Assembly: GCF_000346465.2 (NCBI RefSeq)
Contig: NC_034009.1
Span: forward strand, 27,176,561-27,240,560
Reading direction: 5' to 3'
Length of the DNA stretch: 64,000 nt
From: Prunus persica
Taxonomy: Eukaryota > Streptophyta > Magnoliopsida > Rosales > Rosaceae
Of the stretch, positions 35,638-46,985 are shown piece by piece. The translations under genes and the position numbers were made by a program. The first letter of the stretch is position 1, and every line of letters starts with the position of its first letter. The notes below the pieces were generated by a model that was not told the origin of the DNA, did not search any database, and was given only the letters and a program-made list of their open reading frames with translations.

Positions 35638-36678
35638 TTAAGGGGAAATTACTTCCCTTGTTATTTTCCAAGGGATGAGAAATGGAACATTCTTTTTCCA
35701 CGTTTGGTAATGTCGAGAAAGTAACCGGGAGATATCATTTTATTTCATTTTCTATGTTTGTTTTAAGTATGAATGGAAAACAAAGTTTGTATAATTTTCC
35801 AATTATACCTATATTAAAGTGCTACAGTGCCCCTTGAAATATTAGTCAATTCCTACTAAACCCCCTTAAAGTTAAAGTGACCCACTTTGCCCCATTGACC
35901 AAGGTTGAGTGTGTCACTTAACCACTTTCCGTCAATGTCATCCCAAGTTTCATTAAAATGATGGCGTGACAGGGGTATATTGGTCAATTCAACTGAGGTT
36001 GTGACGTGTACTTGTGGACCCCACCTCTAACAACAGTCGTTTGGGAGATCGTTGGGCCTGCAGATGTGGATTTGTGGACCCCACCTCTAACAAAACAACC
36101 AATATCGAAAAGGAATCTCTAAAAACTCAAAATTGAAAAGAGGAAATCTACTTGGGAGAGGAAAAATTGAGATTTTGGATTTAAGATCTAGGGTTTGAGC
36201 ATATGATCGAGAGAGGGAGAGTGTTGTGAGTTGGTTTCGAAATCTTGAAGGCAAGAAGAAGTGAGGCGACAGGACAACGATGCCCGTTTAGCGAGAAGTA
36301 GGAGAAGCGCAACCTATGTACAACAAGTTATTCTTCTGAAAATTGACATATTTTCTGAAAAGGAATCTTGTCCTGTTATGTGGAAAAGAATCTTGATCTC
36401 ATAGTGATGTGTTATGTATGTGTAGAAATGGATAGTCTTTAGGTCTTTTTGTGTTATATGTTTTCGGGAGAGTGGGTTCGAATGCAGTATACCTTTCCTG
36501 ATGTGGTCCCCTTTTTGTTTTCTTGTAGTTGGCTTTAAATACGTTAATCGAACCATGTTTGTTGTCTTGCCTTTAATGATTGGCTTTGAATACTATTTTG
36601 TAGTTCTTAAAGACAAACCTTTTTTGTTTGTGTGTAGATGACAAAGAGTTGGCGACTTTTGAAGTACATCATGGTAGT

Positions 36679-36948
36679 TGTCACATCCCGAGATCGGCTC
36701 CGCCGTAGCATGATATTGTCCACTTTGGGCCCCCCTCTTTGTCCTCACGGTATTGTTTCTGGGAACTCATGAGCAACTTCCGAGTGGGTCACCCATCCTG
36801 GAATTGCTCTAACCCCAACTCGTTTAACTTCGAAGTTCCCATGACTCCGAAGCCAGTGAGCTCCCAAAAGGCCTTATGCTAGATGAAGGTGGGCATGTAT
36901 ATATAAGGCACATCACCCCCTCTCCGTTGGTCGATGTGGAATGTTACA
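36679..36948 (-). mobile_element. Cassandra TRIM solo LTR with 5S rRNA-like promoter
   Basis: The 270-bp unit has TG...CA ends (minus strand start TGTAACATTCCACATCGACC) and near-duplicate flanks GTAGT (36674-36678) and GTAAT (36949-36953). Around 36780-36840 the minus strand reads GAACTTCGAAGTTAAACGAG ... CCAGGATGGGTGACCC. These match 5S rRNA (AACTCCGxAGTTAAGCGTG ... AGGATGGGTGACC), the hallmark of Cassandra LTRs, which carry a Pol III 5S promoter. The internal domain and second LTR are absent, so it is a solo LTR left by recombination. Confidence 0.88.
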
Positions 36949-37010
36949 GTAATAGAATTGTGAAAAACAAATACAACAAGTGGTGTTATACATGAGGGTC
37001 TATAGGATAT

Positions 37011-40000
37011 TTGGATTGGTGTCCTGTAGAGTATATAAATATGTTAGAGATGTGGGAGCAAGTGAAACTGCTTGGGCACATGGGGAAAGTATCACTTAAA
37101 AGAGTAGTAAATGATGAGTTATTGGATATAGACACGAATGGTGAGCTGTTAAGTTTGTATAAGGTACCACTTTCTTATTATAGAGTGGTGCTAATTTATG
37201 TACAACACAATGAAGAGGAAGGTGTTACAGTGAATGAGGATTGTGAAGAGGTAGGTATAACTTTGAATAAGGATAGTGAAGAGGAAGGTCTGGCTTTGAA
37301 TGAGGATATTAGGCCTCTTACTGAGGATATTGGGCCACTAAACAATGGTGAAAATGAGACTTTTACTGAAGGCAGTGGGCCACTAAACAATGAAAAAAGA
37401 TGGGCCGACTTTTACTGAAATCATGGGCCCTTCTTGCACAGTTTAAGACTGGGATTCAAGTGATGATGATGGGCCCCTAAATAATAAGGGTAATAGGGCT
37501 GATATAGGTGAGACTGATGTGGGAGACAGGAATGAAGACACTGAAGAAGAAAACAAGGAAGATGACCCTGATTTTGTTGACAGTGCTTATGAGCAGAGTG
37601 AAAATGAATTTGAGTTGTTGAAAAAGGACGATAAAGCATTTGAAAATTATGTAGACCACCCTCAATCAGTTGAAGAATCAAATGCCCCTGTAAATGAAGA
37701 TGAGGAGTCAACTGATGTAGCTAAAAGTGATGTTGATAACTTGGATAGTAGGTCAGATGACGAGGATGATGGGAACCACAACAAAAGGAAGAGGAAATTG
37801 CCTAAATTTGAAGAATTTAGGCAAGAAACAGACATGAGCAACCCTGTGTTTAAGCTGGGTTTAAGATTTACAACCACTAACCTATTTAAGAAAGAAATTA
37901 GGAACTATTCAATTATAAACAGGAGGATGATTAAATTCAAATGCAATGATCGTGATAGGGTGAGGGCAGTATGTGCAAGGAATTGCAAATGGGTTTGTTT
38001 TGCTTCAGCAGTGAATTGTGAATGAGTTCAAGTGAAGAAGTTCGTTGACGTGCATGATTGTGGGACAGTTGACCACAACTTTCATGCTAACTCAACATGG
38101 TTAGCTCAGAGATATGTTCCTTAACTGTCTAGAATGCATAATTGGGATATGGGAACTTTTATGCAGCATGTACAAGAATAATTGTCTGTGATAGCTTCTA
38201 AATCCTAAATATATAGGGTAAGGCAGAAGGCAACATCCATAACTTAGGAGACTTATGAAAAACAGTATGAGTTATTATGGGATTATGTTGCTGAACTAAG
38301 AAGGACAAATGTGGGTAACACAATCATTATCAAATGTGAGTTAGAGGCTGAAAGGCCAAGGTTTCAGAGGATTAACATTTGCTTGGCTACAGTTAAACAA
38401 GGGTTTTTGCAGGGATGTAGGCTAGTGATAGGATTTGATGCTTGTCATATCAAAGGTCATCACCCTGGACAATTGCTATCTGCTGTTGGTGTGGATCCTA
38501 ACAATGGCATGTATCTTATTGCGTATATAGTGGCTGAGGTGGAGAATTATGAAACGTGGTCTTGGTTTTGTCAACTGTTGGCAGAGGACCTTGGAATCGA
38601 AAACAGCACAGGATATGTCTTTATTGACAAGCAAAAAAGGCTTGATTTGCAGTAGATGATCATTTTTCAAATGCTGAGCACAGACATTGCCTGAAACACT
38701 CAAAAGCAAATTTTTGCTTGCTGGTCACAGAGGATTGGTGTTGAAATTGCAAATGGAGAAAATTGCAAGGAGAACAACCATCCCATGGTGGGATGCTGAG
38801 ATGAAAAATATGAGACAATTGAGCCAAGCTGCATTTGATTAGGTAGCGGCCTTATATCCATCACAATAGTGTAGAGCTCACTTTAAAACTCATTCCAAGT
38901 GTGACATCCTTTTGAATAATATGTGTGAGGCTTTTAATGGTGCCCTTGTAGAAGTCAGAGACAAACCCATTTTAACCATGCTAGAGAGGATTAGATACAA
39001 TATTATGTTGTTGATGGCAACTAGAAAAGCATCTTGTGAGAGAAGGAAATATGACATTGGTCCAAGAATTTTTGGCATTTTGGAGAAAATGAAGAGAGAA
39101 TCAGCTTAGTGCATTCCAAAGCTTGCTGGGGGGAGTTTATATGAAGTCAAAAACCATGATGGAAGTCAAGTTGTGGTTGATTTGGCAAGACATATTTGTT
39201 CATGTAGGAGATGGGATATCACTGGGATCCCATGCAAGCATGCTTGTGCTTCCATTGGGTAATTAAATGGGGATCATATTGCTTATGTTGATGATTGTTA
39301 CAATAAGGAAGCCTTTATGACAACTTACAGTCTAATGGTTCACCCAATGACAAGTGAAGGCTTGTAGCCTAAGTGTCATATGCCTTCTTTGATGCCACTA
39401 CTTTATCATAAACAACCTGGAAGACCAAGTAAAAAAAGGATGAGATCAGTAGGTGAACAACTACGCACATCTAATCCTACAGCCACCAAGTTGCAGAGGT
39501 ATAACTTGGAAACCAAGTGTTCAATTTGTAGACAAGGAGGCCATAATAGGAGGAGCTGCCCTAAGGTAAAAGAAGGCACTTGCAGTCAGGTTTGTCTCTT
39601 CCCAAAAAACATTGTAAATATAATTGTTTTGGATCTTTATTATTTAATTTTAAGTGATTATCTTTTTATGTTAGGTCCCATCTAAACCAAAGGTGGAGAA
39701 AACAATTGGCACCACATCAATCAAGAGGGTTACAAGACAATCAAGAGCCAAGCAACATGTAAGTGACTTTCATTTGATACATGTTTAGAGGAAGAGGTAT
39801 GGGATGTAGTTGATGTAAATTACCTTGTGCTTCAATTTTTAGGTCAGAAAAAAGTTGGAAATTGGTAAGTGTTCTTAAACTGCCCAATGTTATGAACTTG
39901 CCCAATCTTCTCAAACTCCACATGCTTCTGAAACTACCCAAGCTTCTGAAACTGCCCAAGCTTCGCAAACTACCAAAAAAACAAAAGGTTCAAGTCTCCT

Positions 40001-40288
40001 GCAAAGAGGATTAAATTTACCAAAATGAATTATGGTTCTCAAACTGTGCAAGGCTCTCAATCTGTGCAAGGAAGTGAATCCGTGCAATCTTTTCCAGGTT
40101 CTCAAACTGGCCAATGTTCTCAACCTGACCAAACTTCTCAAACTGTGCATGGATCTCAACCAAGTGCAAGTTCATCACACCCTTTTAGCACTGGTACAAA
40201 CAAAAAGAGGTTTAAATCTCCTGCCAAGAGGAAGAAATTTACCAATATGAAGGATTTGTTGGATGGTTATCAGCCTTGGGGATTCTGA
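37011..40288 (+). pseudogene. MURA-type (MULE) transposase, multiply broken
   Basis: Pieces in order: acidic N-terminal region (37040-37790); MuDR N-terminal zinc-finger-like part (FKLGLRFTTTNLFKKEIRNY, 37850-38025); catalytic core with the first Asp in RLVIGFDACHIKG, the second in VFIDKQKRL (38311-38655) and the Glu in NNMCEAFNGALVEVRDKP (38912-39109); SWIM zinc finger CSCRRWDITGIPCKHAC (about 39190-39255); zinc knuckle CSICRQGGHNRRSC (39520-39560); and a Gln/Ser-rich tail (40025-40288). Stops and frame changes occur near 37420, 38025, 38655 and 39260 (SIG-stop-LNG) and near 39366. It cannot make a full protein. Confidence 0.85.
39880..40155 (+). repeat. Degenerate tandem repeats encoding Gln/Ser-rich heptads
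   Basis: Imperfect units such as TTCTGAAACTGCCCAAGC and TCTCAAACTGTGCAAGG repeat in the transposase tail and the DNA before it, giving GSQTVQ-type repeats. This is typical of fast-evolving tails of MULE transposases. Confidence 0.75.
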
Positions 40289-41520
40289 TGATGTGCAAGT
40301 GTTCTGTGTTTTGTTAAAATGCCTCTTATCAAGGACTTTTGATTGAACTATTATTTTGCAAGTCCAACTGTTAAGGATAAGTGTTAAGGACAAACCTTCC
40401 AAATGGGACTTTTGATTGAACTATTATTTTGCAAGTCCAACTATTAAGGACAAACCTTTCAATAGTATCAAGTACTGGTATTCATTTGGATCATAGGTCC
40501 AGATTGAAAGTAATGTTATAAACTATGAGGATCTGATGGAAACTGTGAGGATTTGATTAATGTTATAAACTGTTTCCAACTTGGTGCATTTTGATCAATG
40601 TTATGAACTGTTTTTAGTATTTATTAGATAAGTTGATCTGTATACTATTGTTTTCGTGGTGATTTGTTAACTATTGTTTTCGTACCTTCTAGGAAGTGTT
40701 GGAGGTGCTGTTGTTTTGGTAATTCTTTTGATACTATTACAGAAGTACCAGAATCCAAAAACTGACTCCCAAATGTGTTCAAATACCACATTCATTAGAT
40801 AAGTACCAATACATTGTTACATACAGTTGCAAAATCAAACCATGTTCATCCATCATTAGATAAGTACCAATACATGATATTTTACATACTGTTGCAAAAT
40901 ACAGACTTTTAAAACCAGCCTAATTCCTCCATTGCCAACCTCTAATGGCCAAATTTTATGGCAATTTTTACAAAAATTGCCAAAACAACAACATAATTAC
41001 TAAACCCCATGAAAGAATAAAGCAACCCATTAACTTTCTTTCTCTTGATTGACAACATCCAACGTCCTTTTCAAGTTCCTTCAATCTTCTAAGTAGCCAA
41101 GTCACCGGAGCCTTCTCTCTAAGTGGAAATTCAACATCCACCCAAACAAAAAACTCACATCCTTTTTTCCTCCTCTACATCAACCATTAATAGCAATTAA
41201 TAAAAAAATTATAACACAATTCATAGACTTTGAACAACAAAACTTACCCCTCCTGATGATTTTGGACAAACATGGAATCTTCGAAGTGGGTTGGCCTCAG
41301 TCCACGAAGTTTGTAAGTGAGCTATCTTCCCACAAAAGCAACTCGGTCCTTCCACATCCAACTCTTCCCATTCGTCAATTATTTCAGGCATCATCTTCAA
41401 TTTTCGTAGAAACCCAACGTTTGATTTCTAGGGTTTTATCTTCTTTTATGGGGAGGAATCGAATTTGGGGTTTTTTTGGTTCAGGCCAGGCAGCTCAGAT
41501 CAATTTGGGGTTTATCTTCT
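40289..41520. other. 3' non-coding part of the large MULE
   Basis: No gene seen. A sentence-like repeat (ATTAGATAAGTACCAATACA) occurs twice around 40795 and 40857. The open frame at 41256-41663 overlaps the inverted repeat and is not a gene. Confidence 0.5.
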
Positions 41521-42314
41521 CTGTTGTTAGAGGTAGGGTCCACAAGTACACGTCACAACCTCGGACTGGTGAGAAAAATCTCAGCTCAGTTGAATTGACC
41601 AATATACCCCTGCCATGCCATCATTTTAACGAAATTTGGAATGCGTTGACTAAAAGTGATTAAGTGACATAAGAAACGTTGGTCAATGGGGTAAAGTGGG
41701 TTACTTTAACTTTGAGGGGGTTTAGTGGGAATTGACCAATGTTTCATAGGCAACTGTAGCACTTAAGCCTAAATCAAATAAAAATAGAATGCATTTAATG
41801 ATATATTGTAATTCTAAATTGTTAATAGGGATAAAATGGTCATATAAAATGTACATTTAATGTTGGTTTATTTTTCCAAACTTTCTCATAAGAAGGGAAA
41901 ACGAAACCCAAGTTTGGAGGAGGGCTTCACTTTCCCCCCTACTTTCTCATGTGCCATGCAACCATTTCTCAAGTTTAAACTTATCAAACATGAGAAAGCA
42001 ATTGATTTCCTATGCTCAAGCCTTTTTATCTATGAACCAAATGGGGCCTAAGAGAAAGACAAAGACAAATAATTTATTCTTATATATCATTCATCTTTGA
42101 TACTTACTATTTATTGGCTTCGTGAATAGACAAACATTCACTACCCATTATTGTAGATTACAAATACATAATTACAACTCATAAAATGTACTAAATACAA
42201 TCCTTAATGCGTATGTTATAACGATATTTATGATGAGTTTTATGATAGATATTATGACTGATATTATGGTAGTCATCCACAATCAATAGATTTACAACAA
42301 AACTCTATTAATTA

Positions 42315-42414
42315 ACACAATAATAATAATTAAGTTGTAGTTTTCAACTCAAATTATCAATCCTTTTAGTTGCCATCTACATATTTCTCCGTATGCATAA
42401 CAAGTAAAGCAGAA
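42315..42414 (+). promoter_or_regulatory. TNL3 proximal upstream region
   Basis: This short stretch aligns with the 90 bp before the TNL2 ATG (GCATAACAAGT(G/A)AAGCAGAAATGG). The farther promoter was separated from it by the 14-kb nest. Confidence 0.45.
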
Positions 42415-45400
42415 ATGGCTGTCGAAGTCGACGACGCCGACGCCGTTTCGTCAAACCCGGGAGGTTTCCGGCTACGCTGGGACGTGGTCCTGAGCTTCAG
42501 AGGCGAAGACACCCGCACAACAATACGAAGAATATCTACGAGGCGCTCGAGAAACACGGCGTCCGAGTCTTCAGAGACGACGACGGTTTGAACCGCGGGG
42601 ACGAGATGATTCTACCTGTGTTTTACCAAGTGGACCCCTCCGACGTTCAACGGCAGAGGGGTCCATTTGCAAAGCATTTTAGAGCTCATGAGCAAGTGTA
42701 CGGAAACGCCGTCGTCTCTAGGTGGAGGAGTGCCATGGCGAAAGTCGGTAGTACAGCTGGGTATATTTTCAACGCCAGGTAGTAATTAATTGAATTAAAT
42801 TAGAATAATCATAATTCATAACTAAATTCCCACTCAATCAGTTAGAAAACCTGTAAAACCCTAGCTAATGTTGATCATTCCTATCAACATGCAAAAATTG
42901 AGATGATTATAGATTTAGTTATCTAATGTTTAAGGTTTTGGTATATCCTATGATACTAAGATATCATAAGTGTGGTGGGGTATTCTTTTCACTTTGTTTA
43001 TTAATATAGTAATTTAAATTGGGCGATTTGGTAAAGATCAATTTTATATAGTAATTTAAATTCCCATGTATCTTCCTCACCCCACTGTCGTTCTCATTCA
43101 GATTTACATTCTAAATTGTTAGACTTTTGGCTTGTTTATGAGGACCAATTGTTTTCGCAAATAGCTGCTTCGTGTGTTAACTAATTGGTGTTTTCATTCT
43201 ACGCCCTCTTCCTCTTGTATGGTCACTGATCACATGATTTGCAGTTGATTTGTTAGTTAAAGTTGGTCATAATAATTAATGAAAACTGCCACATTATATG
43301 ACCAGCTAGAATGGTTTGAAAGTTTGATCCTTTAATACTTTTTAAGATTTAGTTATTGTCAAGATAAACTTGTCTGTAACAGATACAATTAATTCTCAGT
43401 TTTCTTTTACAATTAACCATTTATGTTCGTTTTCTATAGATATGCAAAAATTTATAGTGGCTATAGTTTATGTTTTGCTTATCACCCTAAGGGGTTAAGT
43501 AATGTATTTGTGATCATGTATATTGACAGCAAAGAAGCAGAGTTGATTCAATTGTTAGTCAAAACGGTTTTGACTGAAATGAACAAAACCCCAGTAGGTC
43601 TTGATGCATACACAGTGGGACTTGATTCCAGGGTTGAAGACGTTATGAGGTTGTTAGATGTTAGATCCAACAGCATTTTAGTTGTCGGAATTCATGGCAT
43701 GGGTGGTGTTGGCAAGACAACACTTGCCAAGGCTCTTTTTAATAGCCTTGTGGGTTATTTTGAGTGCCACAGTTTCATCTCAAATGTTAGAGAAATTTCA
43801 GCAGGGCATGAGGGTTTAGTATCACTTCAAAACAAACTTATTGGTAGTCTTTCTTCTAATACCATGTCTGTAAATGAACTTAATACTGGTATTTCTGCAA
43901 TCAAAGCAATTGTATATGAGAAGCGAGTTCTTATTGTCTTGGATGATGTTGATAACGTAAACCAACTAAATGCTTTAGTTGGCAACAGACAATGGTTTTA
44001 TGAAGGAAGCCGAATTATTGTTACCACAAGAGATAGAGAAGTCTTACCCAATCATCTTGTGAATGAGTTGTATGAGGTCAAGGAGTTGCAATTCTCTCAG
44101 GCACTTCAACTTTTTAGTTACCATGCACTGAGAAGAGAAAAACCCACAGATACTTTCTTGACTCTCTCTGAGAAAATTATGTCTCTCACAGGTGGGCTAC
44201 CATTGGCTCTTGAAGTATTTGGTTCTTACCTATTTGATAAGAGGAGAATAGAGGAATGAAGAGATGCTCTGCAGAAGCTGAAACAGATTCGTCCACGCAG
44301 TCTTCAGGATGTGTTAAAGATGAGTTATGATGCACTAGACGAGCAAGAGAAGTGCATCTTTCTAGACATTGCATGTTTATTTGTAAAAATGGATATGAGG
44401 AGAGAAGATGCAATTGACATATTGAAAGGTTGTGGTTTTGATGGGGAGATAGGAATTGCTGACCTCGTAGCAAGATCACTCATTAAAGTTTATGTAGACA
44501 GTATATTGTGGATGCACGATGAAGTTAGAGACATGGGAAGACAAATCATTAAAGAGGAAAACCTTTTAGATCCTGGCATGCGTAGTAGACTTTGGGATCA
44601 TGATGAAATATTGAATGTCTTCAAGGATAATAAGGTAGAGATTCCAGCACTACTATTTTTATTGTTTATATATTCTTCTAGCTGGATTTAGATGTAGAAG
44701 AGGCTTGAATGTCTTATAACTTAATAAGGATGATGCATTATTATTTTTCTTCACTCAGTTTCTTATATATTTTCCATACCTTGATAATAGGGAACAAGAT
44801 GTATACAGGGGATAGTCCTAGACTTGGAATCAATGAAAAGGTCGGTGGGGGATCCAAGTGGTGACAGAATTTCTTGGGATAACTTTCGAAGAGGCCCAAC
44901 TTTTACCTCTGCAGTTACATACCTAAAAGAAAGATACAAAGCATATCTTCAACTAAAGCAGAGAAAAAGAGAGAGGTTACAATTTTCTCTAAACCCCTGA
45001 GAGCAATGGTCAATCTTAGATTGCTTCAAATTAATTATCTGAATTTGGAAGGCCGCTTCAAGTTTCTTCCTGCAGAGTTGAAGTGGTTACAGTGGAAAGG
45101 TTGTCCTCTGAAATCTCTTCCTTCGGATTTTTCCCCTCGCCAACTTGCTGTCCTTGATCTTCCACGCAGCAAAATTGAAGTTTGTGGCATGGGCACGGAA
45201 GCAAGGTATGTACTTCACTATCTGATCCATCATCTTCATCATTATAATTGTGACAGCAAGAATTGTATCACTGATCTTCAGAAGTGTCTGCCTTGTATCT
45301 CTGTCTCTTTCTTCCTATTTCTAAGGCACAACTAATGCATTTTGGTAATGCTCATACACTTTATTGTTTTCCAGGTGGCCGAGAAATTGATGCTCTTGAA

Positions 45401-46941
45401 TCTAAACGGCTGCTTTAACCTAACCCACATTCCTGATTTATCTGGGAATCGGGCCTTGGAAAAGCTTAGTCTTGAGCATTGCAGTAAACTGACTAAGCTT
45501 CATGCCTCGATTGGGAATTTGCGTACATTGGTCCACTTGAACCTTCGAGACTCTGAAAACCTCATTGAACTTCCAAATGATGTCTCCGGCCTGACAAAAC
45601 TTGAGAACCTAATCCTCTCTGGTTGCTTACAACTGAAAGAACTGCCAAGCAATATGGTATCATTAAAAGAACTTCTCCTTGATGGCACTGCTGTAAAAAG
45701 TCTTCCTGAATCTATTTTCCGGTTTTCAAAACTCGAAAAGCTCAGCTTGAACCAGTGCAAACATTTGAAAGGGCTACCTGAGTTGATAGGAAAGTTGCAT
45801 TCTCTGCAAGAAATCTCCCTCAACGATTCTGCTTTAGGAAACCTACCTGTTTCCTTTGGATATTTGGCAAACCTTGAGAAACTAAGTTTGCTCTGGTGTA
45901 AATCACTGACAACTATTCCTGATTCCATTGGCAACCTCAGTTCGTTAATGGAATTTCATTCTTACGGTAGCGGAATCAAAGAACTTCCTGTGTCCATGGG
46001 TTCATTATCAAACTTGAAGGAATTATCAACAGGACACGGTCAAATTTTGTGCAGATTGCCTGATTCAATTGGAGGTTTGAATTCTCTAGTTGTGCTAAAA
46101 ATAGATCAGACATTAATCACAGATCTTCCACATGAGATTGGTGCCTTGAAGTCACTTGAGAAGCTTGAGATGAGGAAATGTGGATTTCTTAGATCATTAC
46201 CAGAATCAATTGGAAGCATGAGGGCATTGACTACAATAGTCATAACTGAAGCTGATATTACTGAGTTGCCAGAATCAATAGGGATGCTGGAAAACCTTAC
46301 CGTGTTACAGTTGAACAGATGTAAACACCTCTGCAAGCTTCCAGCTTCAATAGGACAATTGAATTCCTTGCACAGATTGCTGATGGTGGAAACTGCAGTG
46401 ACAGAACTACCTGAAAGCTTCGGAATGCTGTCCTGTTTAATGGTTTTAAATATGGGAAAGAAGCATCAAAAAAGGGAGGAAACAGAAGAGATTAATTTTA
46501 TGCTCCCTACTTCCTTCTCAAATCTATCACTGCTATATGAACTGCATGCTGGTGCTTGTAATATTCTAGTAAAATTGCACATGATTTCGAGAAGCTGTCA
46601 TCACTCGAAATATTGAATCTAGGCCATAATAACTTTTATAGCCTTCCAGCCAGCCTCAGGGACCTGTCTCTTCTCAAAAAATTTCTGTTACCTCACTGTA
46701 AAAAGCTCGAGGCTCTGCCTCCGCTTCCCTCAAGTTTGGAAGAAGTTGATGTTGCAAACTGTACCGCATTAGAAAGTATCTCTGATATATCAAACCTCGA
46801 GAACTTGGCGATGCTGAACCTTACAAGTTGTGAGAGAGTTGTGGACATTCCAGGACTTGAATGCTTGAAGTCCTTGGTAAGGTTGTCTGCAAGTGGTTGC
46901 ACAGCTTGCTCATCAGCTATTAAGAAAAGACTTGCTAAGGT

Positions 46942-46985
<44 letters not shown>

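Larger units (their letters stand above)
35819..41762 (+). mobile_element. MuDR-type Mutator-like element with long TIRs (5.9 kb)
   Basis: Inverted repeats at 35819-36036 and 41521-41762 both begin GTGCTACAGT and share TCAATTCC(T/C)ACTAAACCCCC, AAAGTTAAAGT, CCCATTGACC and end in CCTCTAACAACAG. By eye they match at well over three quarters of positions. The interior carries a broken MURA-type transposase on + (37011-40288). A 9-bp duplication was not found, perhaps through decay. A Cassandra solo LTR lies inside at 36679-36948. The region 40300-41520 is non-coding. Confidence 0.82.
35650..42047. mobile_element. Unclassified insertion in the Copia LTR (about 450 bp without the MULE)
   Basis: Comparison with the left LTR shows foreign DNA at both sides of the large MULE: 35650-35818 and 41763-42047. 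The right edge read on minus begins TTAGGCCCCATTTGG and the left part contains CACGTTTGGTAATG. These are typical of small TIR elements, but no clean inverted repeat or target duplication could be set. The edges are approximate. Confidence 0.5.
28655..42299 (-). mobile_element. Non-autonomous Copia-type LTR retrotransposon with nested insertions
   Basis: LTRs start TGTTATAAAA and end TTTACAACA on the + strand, with perfect 5-bp duplications AAACT at 28650-28654 and 42300-42304. Minus orientation is shown by the primer-binding site beside the right LTR (35622-35637), the purine tract beside the left LTR (AAGGGGAG on -) and the gag remnant on the minus strand. Without the LINE, the small MULE and the insertion in the right LTR, the interior is about 3 kb. 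It has only a gag tail and no pol, so it depended on another element. By eye the LTRs differ at more than a tenth of positions, so it is old. Confidence 0.88.
35638..42299 (-). repeat. Right (5') LTR of the Copia element, interrupted by 6.4 kb
   Basis: The first ~12-20 bp (TGTTATAAAATTAAGGGG) lie at 35638-35655 and the remaining ~250 bp at about 42048-42299. The left LTR shows these parts are normally contiguous apart from about 20 bp. Confidence 0.82.
28175..42305. mobile_element. MULE-like MITE (~486 bp), split by the Copia element
   Basis: Perfect 9-bp duplications TATTAATTA lie at 28166-28174 and 42306-42314. Just inside are inverted repeats: GTTTTTCTATTTAAATCC at the left and GGGGTTTAAATAGAAAACT at the right (28636-28654). 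A 9-bp duplication is typical of Mutator-like elements. The Copia element entered 1-6 bp from the right end and carries nearly all of the intervening 13.6 kb. The MITE itself has no coding sequence. Confidence 0.7.

Noticed and set aside
36770..36850. A 5S rRNA gene
   Set aside because: Only part of 5S is matched, in the middle of a TG...CA unit with flanking duplications. It is the Cassandra LTR promoter region, not a 5S gene.
41256..41663. 135-codon frame at the right end of the large MULE
   Set aside because: It runs into the long inverted repeat and has no protein family features.
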